DNA from: Vitis vinifera
Taxonomy: Eukaryota > Streptophyta > Magnoliopsida > Vitales > Vitaceae
Length of the DNA stretch: 64,000 bases
Assembly: GCF_030704535.1 (NCBI RefSeq)
Contig: NC_081817.1
Span: forward strand, 23,375,001 to 23,439,000
Reading direction: 5' to 3'
The translations under genes and the position numbers were made by a program. Positions 31,380 through 42,120 of this stretch are shown here, in pieces; positions within the stretch are counted from its first letter, which is position 1, and the number at the start of each line of letters is the position of its first letter. The notes under the pieces were generated by a model. That model was given only the letters and a program-made list of their open reading frames with translations, was not told the origin of the DNA and did no database searches.

Positions 31380-32555
31380 GGTAAGCCCCATTCACGACAC
31401 TCACTCCTTTATCTTCTTAGATACCTGCTTCAATTCTTCAAGTAAATGTAATTCAAGCTTCAAATTTTCATGTAACTGCAATTTTTTACATTTTTATCAT
31501 ATGTAAAATAGCAATGACGATCATATTTTCCAATTTATCCTACATTAACTTTTTAATCATAGAAGATAGCTACCATCTTATGCCTTGTCATCTGTGCAAC
31601 AATGTGTATGAGTACAGGTAGATTTCATCTAACCAATATTTTTCTCTGGTTAAATACTTACAATGAAATTCTTTTGATGTTATTTACCACACTTTGGTAA
31701 AGGGATTTGGGTTTCAAATTGCAGAGTTCATGTCTTGACTGAAACTGGTGCTGGCACGTAAAAAAATTCACATTTATTGATAATTTTTTTTCCCTTATTT
31801 AATATTAGTAGTAATGATCTTTTTACAATCCATTTTCATGACGTGTGATATATACTTTAGGCTTGTCCTCTCACACTTCTCAATTTCCTACTCCTTCAGA
31901 AAATGTGAAAGCCTTTTAATCATGATCACCTGGAGAAGCTGTCAACAAGTCTGCATGGTATCACATCTCTGGGAGATAAGAGAATGTTGTTGTGCTAAAA
32001 GATTGTTTCCTCTCAGGGGACTGATTTATCATCATTGCTCTGCATCAAGGACCAAAATCGACACTTACAAAACTTGATATTTTGCTCATTGTCTTCTGAA
32101 ATATGGGTGCTTCCAAGAAAAAGGATGGATTGTTCCTGCAATTTTCCACCCATATATTGATTGTTCACAGAAGTACAAGCATCGATCATACTTCCCTCTT
32201 TATATTCAATGAGGTACACATGCATGCTTTTATCTTGTATCATACAGAGAATTCTTCGATGTACATGTTGGTTGAAAAAATAGAGAAAGGTGCATATGTA
32301 GGAATCCAATGCCTGCTTTTCTCTTTTGTCATAGTTTTTGAGAAAGGTTTATTTATTGGGAAAAGTGTATTAAATTTGTTCTTGTTATTCTTAATCCATC
32401 TTGCTAATATGTGATGCTTAAATTGATTGTGTTCCAGTTCAGAATCAAGATTTGCCATGAATAGGGAAAAGATAGAATTGCAAGACTGCTTAAAGTGCTA
32501 TGGAAAAGGATATGTGCCAAATTTCAGTCCTTTTGCTTAAGGAAGAGTTTCTTGC
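31380..32555 (+). other. 3'-UTR-like exon module behind relic E
   Basis: Block E-B begins at about 31860 (GCTTGTCCTCTCACACTTC) and ends near 32213 with TTCAATGAG/GTACAC. A short E-C-like piece follows GTGTTCCAG at about 32438 (TTCAGAATCAAGATTTGCC) and is truncated where the repeat block R copy starts, near 32556 (CTTGCAAAGAAACGGTGAG). It matches 46590-47760 closely. Confidence 0.5.
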
Positions 32556-33660
32556 AAAGAAACGGTGAGTTCTCTTAGTTTTGCAGTATTTTATTAATCT
32601 ATGTTTTATTTTAGTTACCATAATTGTTAGTAATTCTTAGTTATTCCAAGCATTAATTCTCAAGAACTTTCCTTTTTATTTAGTAATTACCTACTGCTGC
32701 ATTTGCAGACTTGGGTATATAAACAAATAGGATCCATCCTTTATTTCATAATCAGAATTAGTGCTCCAATTTAGTCCTTTCCCTCTTTTTTGTTTCGGTT
32801 TTTGAGATGATGAAACAATTTTTGGTGTTAACAGCAGCAACACTTGTGGCCATGAAATATTGAACGAATGGGGATGTTCATCTCCTCAAGTCCATCTATT
32901 AGTGAGTTTCCCTCCACCCTTGAGAGAAGTTATAATATTCATAATTACAACCTTAGATTCCGTCATAAATTGTGTAGTCAATTTTCCTACTCAGTTACTA
33001 GTTTATCTTCAAGGAATCCTTAACTAGATTCAGAAACACGTTACACACAAATTCACCACTTCTTATGTTATTGGCCCTGTAACAGTTTGGAACTATCACT
33101 TCCATTTATAAGGCTTCTTTTCTTAACCTACCCAAGATCAATTTACTTAGAAATTTATTCTAAAGATAAGCAAGCTATTATGTGTTAGAACAAAGGATGG
33201 TTTTTGTACAATCACTAGGTTTACTTGTTCAAAAGGTGAGGTTTAACTCACTCCACAGTTAGGGTTTCAACAACTAGGGTTTGGGTCCAGTGTTCACTCA
33301 CTTATTCCAAAATTCGCCTCAACCTTGAAATTGTCCTCAAAATATTATTATTATGAAATTTAGAGTCAAAAGACATCAAAGGTAATACCCGGTTGTTCAA
33401 GATGCATAGTTTTGACATTTTTAGATTAAAAGACAAATGAGGTTTTAAGATCTTAACATAGAATGATTACATAGGGCGGGAGGATTAATCATTCTAAGGT
33501 TGTATGATCAATCATTCTACACCAGAATGTGATATGAATTACTGAAAGATCTGATTCTTAATTATTAATACCGATCCATCATTTCTATGTTCATTTGCAT
33601 ATGTGCTTCCATTGTTAATTTTGAAATACCAATATTTGTATATTCATATGAAAGATCTGA
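32556..33660 (+). repeat. Repeat block R, copy 2 (holds LRR relic F at 32834-32923)
   Basis: A local second copy of 29742-30840, running from AAAGAAACGGTGAGTTCTC to TATTCATATGAAAGATCTG. It holds relic F (32834-32923: AGCAGCAACACTTGTGGCC, then GGGGATGTTCATCTCCTC with an extra base compared with NLR1). After it the sequence jumps directly into the run-up to an E-B block, so the LRR relic expected after the repeat (like E and H) is deleted here. Confidence 0.75.
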
Positions 33661-34800
33661 TTTTTTTTTTTCCTATTTTAATATTAGTAGTAATGATCTT
33701 TGTACTTCAGGCTTGTCCTCTCACACTTCTCAATTTCCTACTCCTTCAGCAAATGTGAAAGCCTTTTAATCATCCTCTCCTGGAGAAGCTGTCAACAAGT
33801 CTGCATGGTATCACATCTCTGGGAGATAAGAGAATGTCGTTGTGCTAAAAGATTGTTTCCTCTCAGGGGACTGATTTATCATCATTGCTCTGCATCAAGG
33901 ACCAAAATCGACACTTGCAAAACTTGATAATTTGCTCATTCTCTTCCGAAATATGTGTGGTTCCAAGATAAAGGATAGATTGTTCCTGCGTTTTTCCACA
34001 CTTCTATAGATTGTTTCAATGAGGTACACATGCATGCTTTTCTCTTGTATTATTCATAGAATTCTCCAATGTACATGTTGGTTGAAAAAACAGAGAAAGG
34101 TGCATATGTAGGAATCCAATGCCCGCTTTTCTCGTTTGTCATAGTTTTTGAGAAAGGTTTTATTTATTGGGAAAAGTATATTAAATTTGTTCTTATTATT
34201 CTTAATTCATCTTGCTAATATGTGATGCTTAAATTGATTGTGTTCCAGTTCAGAATAAAGGTTTGCCATGAAGGGAAAAGATAGAAATGCAAGACCAGTT
34301 GAAGTGCTATGGATCAAGAAATGTGTCAAGTTTCAGTCCTTTTGCTGAAGCAAGGGTTGCTTGCAACTTCTAAAACTATCCATGAGGAACTATCATATCT
34401 GGAAACATAGTGATTCAACAAGAAATGGAAAGATTGGTTGCCTCATTTCTACAGTCCCTGTATGCTGGCCGATGGATGGCTCACTTGTCCATTAAGAAAC
34501 TTGAGGATGAATTATCTATTCACTAGAAAATAAGAACAGAGGCTACCACATTGTAGGCTATTTTCAATCAGGTATGTTCATTCATAACATGTAATTCTTA
34601 CTTTGTATTTTCAGTACCAATCCCTTTTTTCTTATATTAATTCAATTTTGTGCCTCAAATGCAGGGCTACAATGGGCAAAAGATGCAAACCAATAGCATG
34701 GGAAGCAGCTCACTTGATTTTTAGTTTGGAATTTGATGGGGAGGTGTAGCTTGCAGCACTTCCATGGTACTCAACTCTGTAATTGACAGTCTTTGAATTG
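33661..34800 (+). other. 3'-UTR-like exon module, free-standing copy
   Basis: Block E-B begins at 33711 after ACTTCAG and ends near 34020 with TTTCAATGAG/GTACAC (internally shortened). Block E-C begins at about 34248 after GTGTTCCAG and ends with CAATCAG/GTATGT near 34572. Block E-D follows AAATGCAG near 34665. No LRR relic sits directly upstream, which makes this module orphaned. The end near 34796-34860 resembles 48057-48120. Confidence 0.5.
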
Positions 34801-36639
34801 ACTGTTTACAGACTCCTTTCACATATTAAGTACACCTTCCGGCTGACAGATCACATGTTTCATTGGAAAGCCTTTTGGTTATTGTATTGATCCACATGAT
34901 ATGGCACTTCATCAGAAGGGATCTGTTAAAGACACCTAGGCCCAACCCCAAGAGGATTATCTTATATCCACCACCACATTGCCAAAGGCTTATCAATTCC
35001 CATGCCCTACAACCCAAGACTTCTTTAATCGATCATGCACATTCCCTTGTAATTTCCGTGATCCAAATGGAGCCCGGAATAATCAGACGCGAAATCAGTG
35101 GGGAGACTGAAAATGCAGAACAACCTCAAACGAAAATTGTCTAACGTCTCAAGCCTTCTTTTTTTCTAATTTATATTATTTTAATTATTTTTTTTTTTAT
35201 TTTTCAAATATATTATTTTAATTAATTTTATTTATTTTCAAATTTAAAATTTTTTTATAATAGAAAGGAGGGTTGTGGGTCTGAATTTTTCCAATACTTA
35301 CCTTATCTTGTCCTTAAAAAGAGAAGGTTGGAAAAAATACAAAGGGTTTTTAGTGGTCTGAAATTTTTTTTAATACTTGGTACGGGTTGAGGGTGGTTCT
35401 AGTCTGATCATGTCTCATCCTACCCTATCACGATTATATATAATATTAAATAAAAATTTATTTTAATTTATCTTTTTCATATTTCAAAATTTTAATATTT
35501 ATAAAATATTATTTTTATTAAAATAAATTATAGATATTTATAACATTTATTAATTTATAAATTTTATTTATTCTTAATACAATTTAAAATTTTATAATTA
35601 AAAAATGAAAAAGAAAAATTCTTTTTACACAGGCATTCCATCTGCCCGGCATACCATGTGATCCTTACTCATCTTTCTAAAGATACTACTTTTTTATTTT
35701 TTATTTTTATTTTTTTCGCATCTTTCTATGCTGCCCGCATACGTACGGTGATTTCCAAAAAGGTCGTTTTCGCAAAAGTTTTTTGAAAAAGATATCGTAC
35801 TTGTTCTTTTCTTTTTAAGTGATTTCAAATACGTTTGGTTCGAAGTGGAGGAGAAAAATTTGGAAAAAAAATATGAGGAAAAAGTAAAAAAAAATTAAAA
35901 TTTAATAAATTATTTTTATTTATTATTTTAAATTCATTTATTTATTTTAAATAATTGATATAAAAAATTAAATAACTTTAAAATATGTAAAATTTTAAAT
36001 AGTTTTAATTATTTTTTTATTTTTTTATAGAACAACTAAATATGATAAAATATTTTTTTATATATATATAATTTTTCTTTCCATAATATTTCTCCGGAAC
36101 CAAACATAACATTCATTTTTAAAACCCAAACAATGAAGGTAATACATTTTTATTTTCACTTAGATTATCTTTGGTTCCCAAATAATTTTTTTTTTTTAAA
36201 GTTTTTTTATATTTGATTTCGTTAAAAATAAATATATAAAAAAATGAAATATAATTAGAATTAATTAAAATTTTATATATTTTAATTTATTTAATCTTTA
36301 TATAATAGAAGAAAATAAGTGGAATGAGTTTGAAAAAATATTTTAAAAATCTATTTTTTTTTCTTTCCTTCAATATTTTCTCTCTATTTTCTTTTCCTTA
36401 CATTTTTCATTAATTTTTTTGAGAACCAATTATAGTTTTGGAATTACATTTAGGCTACAATCTAATTTCGCCCATTGCAAGCCAATATTAAAATCAATGA
36501 AAAAATATGTTTGACCAAAAATAGGCCGATAGAGTGTAGTAACCTTTATATTTTGATTTGATGCAATAGAGCATACTGATGATTATTCTTTGTGTGATAA
36601 GCATCTTTCTTTGAACAAAGCATATATTTAATTACAATT
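34801..36639. other. AT-rich spacer upstream of NLR3
   Basis: 34860-35150 has ordinary composition with a 93-codon open frame that shows no recognisable domain. From 35160 to 36420 the sequence is very AT-rich, with homopolymer runs and a short TA repeat near 36060. A piece near 35640-35750 (TTCTATGCTGCCCGCAT) resembles the NLR1 and NLR2 upstream phrase TTTCTATGCTGC, hinting at a diverged shared upstream region. No transposon ends were recognised. Confidence 0.5.
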
Positions 36640-36927
36640 GAAGAGATAATAAGGAAAAGTTAACAAAAATAAAAAATAAAAGATGGTTCAATATGATCCC
36701 CTAGAAGACAAGACATTATTGTTTTAAAATCTATGCTTCAGATCTCAACAAACACGCACATGCATTAAGAATCTTTTACTCCGATTATGTTATTTAAGGT
36801 TTTCTCCACTTGCCAGCAGCCATGATCGTTGACCTCCAAAGAACATCGAAGTTTTATCTGGTAGTTCCTCAAATCTTCATTTGCTTCCATCTCTGCTGTT
36901 CTGCCCTTTGCTTTATTGAGAGAAACG
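36640..36927 (+). promoter_or_regulatory. Proximal upstream region of NLR3
   Basis: It aligns with the NLR2 proximal region (GTTAACAAAAATAAA, AAAAGATGGTT, then TTTTAAAATCTATGCTTCAG and AATCTTTTAC) but lacks the CCACCACCATCAATT block of NLR1 and NLR2. A W-box core TTGACC lies at 36829-36834 in the presumed 5' leader, and another at 36511-36516 just upstream of this interval. The conserved leader phrase CTGCCCTTTGCTTTATTGAG ends at the start codon. Confidence 0.45.
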
Positions 36928-39900
36928 ATGGAGGTTGTTGGAGAGGCCATTCTTTCTTCTGCCCTTGAATTGTTGTTTGATAAGCTGGGATCCTCCGAGT
37001 TGCTCAAGTTTGCTCGCCAAGAGAATGTCATTGGTGAACTTGACAACTGGAGGGACGAACTGTTGATTATTGATGAGGTGCTGGACGATGCGGAAGAGAA
37101 GCAGATTACAAGAAAGTCCGTGAAAAAATGGCTGAATGATCTCAGAGACTTGGCTTACGATATGGAGGACGTACTGGACGAGTTCACCACGGAGCTGTTG
37201 CGGCACAGGTTGATGGCGGAACGTCATCAGGCGGCTACCACAAGTAAGGTACGGAGCCTCATCCCAACTTGCTTTACTGGTTTCAATCCTGTAGGTGATC
37301 TTCGGTTGAATGTTGAGATGGGGTCCAAGATTAAGGAAATCAGTAGACGGTTGGACAATATTTCAACTCGGCAAGCTAAACTGGGTTTGAAAATGGATCT
37401 TGGGGTTGGGCACGGCTGGGAAAGGTTTGCATCTGGAAGAAGAGCTTCTACTTGGGAACGGCCGCCCACGACATCTTTGATGAATGAAGCTGTTCAAGGT
37501 AGGGATAAAGAAAGAAAGGATATTGTTGATTTGCTGTTGAAGGATGAAGCAGGGGAAAGCAACTTCGGTGTACTTCCCATTGTTGGCATTGGAGGGACCG
37601 GCAAGACTACGCTTGCCCAGCTCGTATGCAAGGATGAAGGCATAATGAAGCATTTTGACCCCATAGCCTGGGTTTGCATATCAGAAGAATGTGATGTGGT
37701 GAAGATATCAGAAGCAATTCTCCGTGCACTCTCTCATAATCAGAGTACAGATCTCAAGGACTTCAATAAAGTTCAACAGACATTGGAAGAGATATTGACT
37801 CGAAAGAAGTTTTTACTGGTTTTAGATGACGTGTGGAACATAAACCACGATGAGCAATGGAATACTCTGCAGACGCCTTTTAAATATGGAGAAAAAGGGA
37901 GTAAGATCATAATAACAACGCGTGATGCAAATGTGGCAAGAACGATGAGAGCATATGATTCACGCTACACTCTGCAGCCTTTGTCTGATGATGATTGTTG
38001 GTCTTTGTTTGTGAAGCATGCTTGTGAAACTGAAAATATCCATGTACGCCAAAATTTGGTACTACGTGAAAAAGTTACAAAATGGTGCGGTGGTTTGCCC
38101 TTAGCAGCAAAGGTGCTTGGTGGCCTTTTACGCTCTAAACTACATGATCACTCATGGGAAGATCTATTGAAGAATGAAATTTGGAGATTACCAAGTGAGA
38201 AGCGTGACATTCTCCAAGTATTAAGATTAAGTTACCATCATTTGCCTTCTCATTTAAAGAGATGTTTTGGTTACTGCGCAATGTTTCCCAAGGATTATGA
38301 ATTTGAGAAGAAGGAACTAATCTTGTTATGGATAGCTGAAGGCTTAATTCACCAATCAGAAGGAGGTAGGCATCAAATGGAAGATTTAGGTGCTAATTAC
38401 TTTGATGAATTGTTGTCAAGGTCATTTTTTCAATCATCTAGTAATGACAAATCAAGATTCGTAATGCATGATCTAATTAATGATCTAGCTCAAGATGTTG
38501 CACAAGAACTATATTTTAATCTAGAGGACAATGAGAAGGAGAATGACAAGATATGCATAGTTTCTGAAAGGACTCGTCATTCATCATTCATTCGTAGCAA
38601 GAGTGATGTGTTTAAACGATTTGAAGTATTTAATAAAATGGAGCATTTACGAACTCTTGTTGCATTACCAATCAGTATGAAGGACAAGAAATTCTTCTTA
38701 ACTACTAAGGTTTTTGATGACTTGTTGCCAAAGTTAAGACACTTGAGGGTGCTCTCCTTGAGTGGTTATGAGATAACTGAGTTACCAAATTCGATTGGTG
38801 ATTTGAAACTCTTGCGATATCTTAACTTGTCCTATACTGCAGTCAAATGGTTGCCTGAATCAGTGAGTTGTCTCTACAATCTACAAGCATTGATATTATC
38901 CGGTTGTATAAAACTTAGTAGGTTGCCTATGAACATTGGGAATTTGATTAACCTTCGCCATCTTAATATTCAAGGCTCAATTCAACTAAAAGAGATGCCT
39001 CCACGAGTGGGTGATTTGATAAATTTACGAACATTGTCAAAGTTTATTGTGGGCAAACAGAAAAGGTCAGGAATAAAAGAATTGAAGAACTTGTTGAATC
39101 TTAGAGGAAATCTCTTCATTTCAGATTTGCACAATATTATGAATACGAGGGACGCAAAGGAAGTAGACTTGAAAGGGAGACATGACATTGAGCAGTTAAG
39201 GATGAAATGGAGCAACGATTTTGGAGATTCAAGAAATGAAAGTAATGAACTTGAGGTCTTCAAGTTCCTACAACCGCCTGACAGTTTGAAAAAGCTTGTT
39301 GTTTCTTGTTATGGTGGACTAACTTTCCCAAATTGGGTAAGAGATCATTCATTCTCAAAAATGGAGCACCTGAGTCTCAAAAGTTGCAAAAAATGCGCGC
39401 AGTTGCCACCAATTGGGAGACTACCTTTACTCAAGAAGTTGCACATTGAAGGGATGGATGAAATTGCATGCATAGGTGATGAGTTCTATGGGGAGGTTGA
39501 GAACCCTTTTCCATCTTTGGAGTCTTTGGGGTTTGATAATATGCCAAAATGGAAAGACTGGAAGGAAAGGGAATCATCATTTCCTTGCCTCGGAAAGCTT
39601 ACAATAAAAAAATGTCCAGAACTGATTAACTTGCCGAGTCAGTTGCTTTCCTTGGTGAAGAAGCTTCATATTGATGAATGCCAAAAATTGGAAGTGAATA
39701 AATACAACAGAGGGTTGTTAGAAAGTTGTGTTGTTAATGAGCCTTCACTCACATGGTTGTACATTGGGGGGATTTCAAGGCCAAGTTGTTTATGGGAAGG
39801 GTTTGCTCAATCCTTAACAGCTCTTGAAACATTGAAAATAAATCAATGTGATGAGTTGGCATTTCTGGGACTGCAAAGCCTCGGTAGTCTTCAACATTTA

Positions 39901-41007
39901 GAGATCAGAAGTTGTGATGGAGTTGTATCCTTGGAAGAGCAAAAGCTGCCTGGCAATCTTCAACGTTTGGAAGTGGAAGGGTGTTCCAACTTAGAGAAGC
40001 TGCCGAATGCACTAGGAAGCCTCACATTTCTCACAAAGTTGATAATTTCGAATTGCTCCAAACTTGTGTCCTTCCCAGCCACGGGTTTCCCACCAGGGCT
40101 AAGAGATCTTACGGTGACAGATTGTAAGGGTCTCGAATCACTGCCTGATGGAATGATGAATAACAGCTGTGCCCTTCAATACTTGTACATTGAAGGTTGT
40201 CCATCTCTCCGCCGCTTTCCAGAAGGTGAGCTTTCCACCACCCTTAAGCTGCTGCGTATCTTTAGATGTGAAAGTCTGGAGTCTCTACCTGAGGGTATAA
40301 TGCGCAACCCTTCAATTGGCAGCAGCAACACTAGTGGCCTTGAAACATTGGAGGTACGGGAATGTTCATCTCTCGAATCCATTCCAAGTGGTGAGTTTCC
40401 CTCCACCCTTACCGAACTTTGGATTTGGAAATGCAAGAACTTGGAGTCAATTCCAGGCAAGATGTTGCAAAATCTCACCTCTCTTCAATTGCTGGATATA
40501 TCTAATTGTCCGGAAGTTGTGTCCTCTCCGGAAGCGTTTTTGAGCCCCAACCTTAAATTTCTTGCGATTTCAGATTGCCAGAATATGAAGAGGCCTCTAT
40601 CTGAGTGGGGCCTTCACACACTCACCTCTCTTACACACTTCATCATTTGTGGCCCATTTCCAGATGTGATTTCTTTTTCAGATGATCATGGGTCTCAACT
40701 TTTTCTTCCTTCATCTCTCGAAGATCTTCAAATATTTGATTTCCAGAGCTTGAAATCCGTAGCCTCCATGGGACTCCGAAACCTCATCTCTCTGAAAATT
40801 CTTGTGTTGAGCAGCTGCCCTGAGCTGGGGTCTGTTGTACCAAAGGAAGGGCTACCACCCACACTTGCAGAACTCACAATCATAGATTGCCCTATTCTAA
40901 AAAAGAGGTGCCTCAAAGACAAAGGAAAAGATTGGCTCAAGATTGCCCATATTCCCAAAGTTGTTATAGATGGAATTATTCAACAATCAAGTATGCCCGA
41001 TTCATAA
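36928..41007 (+). CDS. NLR3: CC-NB-ARC-LRR immune receptor, RPP13-like 1 type, extended C-terminus
   Basis: 1359-residue, single-exon CNL immune receptor. CC with MEDVLDEF (79-86), P-loop GIGGTGKTT (220-228), kinase-2 FLLVLDDVWN (295-304), RNBS-B GSKIIITTR, GLPL (389-392), RNBS-D CFGYCAMFPKDYEF, MHD (513-515) and LRRs from about 570. All switch motifs are intact. The CC-NB-ARC half is nearly the same as in NLR2, while the LRR half is the most divergent of the three, suggesting different recognition. The ancestral stop is lost (TAA to TCA), so the protein gains SSMPDS. The donor-like site after it is GTATGC rather than GTAAGC. If that site is spliced, the true end would differ. Start chosen at MEVVGEAILSS rather than the in-frame ATG four codons upstream. 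Confidence 0.94.
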   Translation: MEVVGEAILSSALELLFDKLGSSELLKFARQENVIGELDNWRDELLIIDEVLDDAEEKQITRKSVKKWLNDLRDLAYDMEDVLDEFTTELLRHRLMAERHQAATTSKVRSLIPTCFTGFNPVGDLRLNVEMGSKIKEISRRLDNISTRQAKLGLKMDLGVGHGWERFASGRRASTWERPPTTSLMNEAVQGRDKERKDIVDLLLKDEAGESNFGVLPIVGIGGTGKTTLAQLVCKDEGIMKHFDPIAWVCISEECDVVKISEAILRALSHNQSTDLKDFNKVQQTLEEILTRKKFLLVLDDVWNINHDEQWNTLQTPFKYGEKGSKIIITTRDANVARTMRAYDSRYTLQPLSDDDCWSLFVKHACETENIHVRQNLVLREKVTKWCGGLPLAAKVLGGLLRSKLHDHSWEDLLKNEIWRLPSEKRDILQVLRLSYHHLPSHLKRCFGYCAMFPKDYEFEKKELILLWIAEGLIHQSEGGRHQMEDLGANYFDELLSRSFFQSSSNDKSRFVMHDLINDLAQDVAQELYFNLEDNEKENDKICIVSERTRHSSFIRSKSDVFKRFEVFNKMEHLRTLVALPISMKDKKFFLTTKVFDDLLPKLRHLRVLSLSGYEITELPNSIGDLKLLRYLNLSYTAVKWLPESVSCLYNLQALILSGCIKLSRLPMNIGNLINLRHLNIQGSIQLKEMPPRVGDLINLRTLSKFIVGKQKRSGIKELKNLLNLRGNLFISDLHNIMNTRDAKEVDLKGRHDIEQLRMKWSNDFGDSRNESNELEVFKFLQPPDSLKKLVVSCYGGLTFPNWVRDHSFSKMEHLSLKSCKKCAQLPPIGRLPLLKKLHIEGMDEIACIGDEFYGEVENPFPSLESLGFDNMPKWKDWKERESSFPCLGKLTIKKCPELINLPSQLLSLVKKLHIDECQKLEVNKYNRGLLESCVVNEPSLTWLYIGGISRPSCLWEGFAQSLTALETLKINQCDELAFLGLQSLGSLQHLEIRSCDGVVSLEEQKLPGNLQRLEVEGCSNLEKLPNALGSLTFLTKLIISNCSKLVSFPATGFPPGLRDLTVTDCKGLESLPDGMMNNSCALQYLYIEGCPSLRRFPEGELSTTLKLLRIFRCESLESLPEGIMRNPSIGSSNTSGLETLEVRECSSLESIPSGEFPSTLTELWIWKCKNLESIPGKMLQNLTSLQLLDISNCPEVVSSPEAFLSPNLKFLAISDCQNMKRPLSEWGLHTLTSLTHFIICGPFPDVISFSDDHGSQLFLPSSLEDLQIFDFQSLKSVASMGLRNLISLKILVLSSCPELGSVVPKEGLPPTLAELTIIDCPILKKRCLKDKGKDWLKIAHIPKVVIDGIIQQSSMPDS

Positions 41008-42120
41008 CACTCCCTTATCTACTCGGATACCTGCTTCAATTCAGGTAATTTTAATTCCAGCTTTAATTTTCCATATAACTGTAACTTTTTTTTTCAAATT
41101 TTCATCAGTACCAGATGGATGACTGTTGGGTGTTTTCATATCAAATTTTCAAATTTTCATATGGGCAGATTTTACTCTGTGGTGTTTTCTCTTCAAATTC
41201 CAGTCTTTCTGTTGCTATGATTCCAGATGTATTGTGGCATTAGTTCTATGATTCTATATAACTGGAATGATAGCTCATCATTAGTTCTCTTCAAATTTTC
41301 AATTCTATATAACTGCAACAATGTATTTCTGGTTAAATATTTTTACATAGGAAACATGATGATCCTTTCTCACTATTTTGCCCACATAAAGGAATTTGGG
41401 TTTCTTATTGCAGAGTCCATGTCCTGAATATGGTGTTGCCACTTCTTTCTATTTGCTATCTTGGTTCTATTTCTCTCTGACTGAATTTGGGTTTGGTACC
41501 GGAAAGAAGATGAAAGATAACCTAGCAAAAGCATGGTATGTTGCTTTCCACTTTGTTTTTTTTCAATTTCATTCTCCTATTTTAATTTTAATAGTAACGA
41601 TATTTTTTAAAATTTGCCTTTTTGACTTGTGATATATTCTTCAAGCACTTGCAAGATTAGGGCCTGGCACCAGGACCGTCCTCTCACATCGCTCAATTTT
41701 GCACCTCCAGAAGATGTGGAAGCCTTTCTTAATTAATTATGGTATCTGGATAAGCTGCCAGCAAGTCTGCATGGTCTCACATGTCTGGGAGATAAGAGAA
41801 TGTTGTTGTGCTGAAAGATTGTTTCCTCTCAGGGGACTGGTTTATCGTCATTGCTCTGCATCAAGGACCAAAATCAACATTTGCAAGACTTGAAATCTTG
41901 CTCATTCTCTTCTGAAATATCTGTGCTTCCAAGAAAAAGTATAGATTGTTCCTGTGATATTCCACATCCTCCCGTAGAATTAGATGATTGAACCATCTAT
42001 TAAAGAATCATCATCTCTGTTCACAGAAGTACAAGCATTGATTATACTTTCCTCTTTATCTTCAAGATAAAGGTACACTTGTGTTTGTCTCTTGTATCAA
42101 TCATTACTTTGTTCATGGAC
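41008..42120 (+). other. NLR3 3' region with spliced-3'-UTR-like module
   Basis: Block E-A is at 41414-41535 (acceptor ATTGCAG, ends AAGCATG/GTATGT). A diverged E-B begins near 41675 (GACCGTCCTCTCACATCGC in place of GCTTGTCC) and keeps the CAGGGGACTGGTTTATC and AAGGACCAAAATC phrases. Its usual donor is altered (TTCAAGATAAAGGTACAC near 42075). The region then merges into the duplicated block. These appear to be non-coding transcript exons. Confidence 0.5.

Noticed and set aside
34863..35144. 93-codon open frame between NLR2 and NLR3
   Set aside because: No domain or family resemblance; isolated in non-coding sequence and overlapped by an open frame on the other strand.
36058..36072. TA-repeat microsatellite as a regulatory element
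   Set aside because: Too short and embedded in generally AT-rich DNA to support a function.
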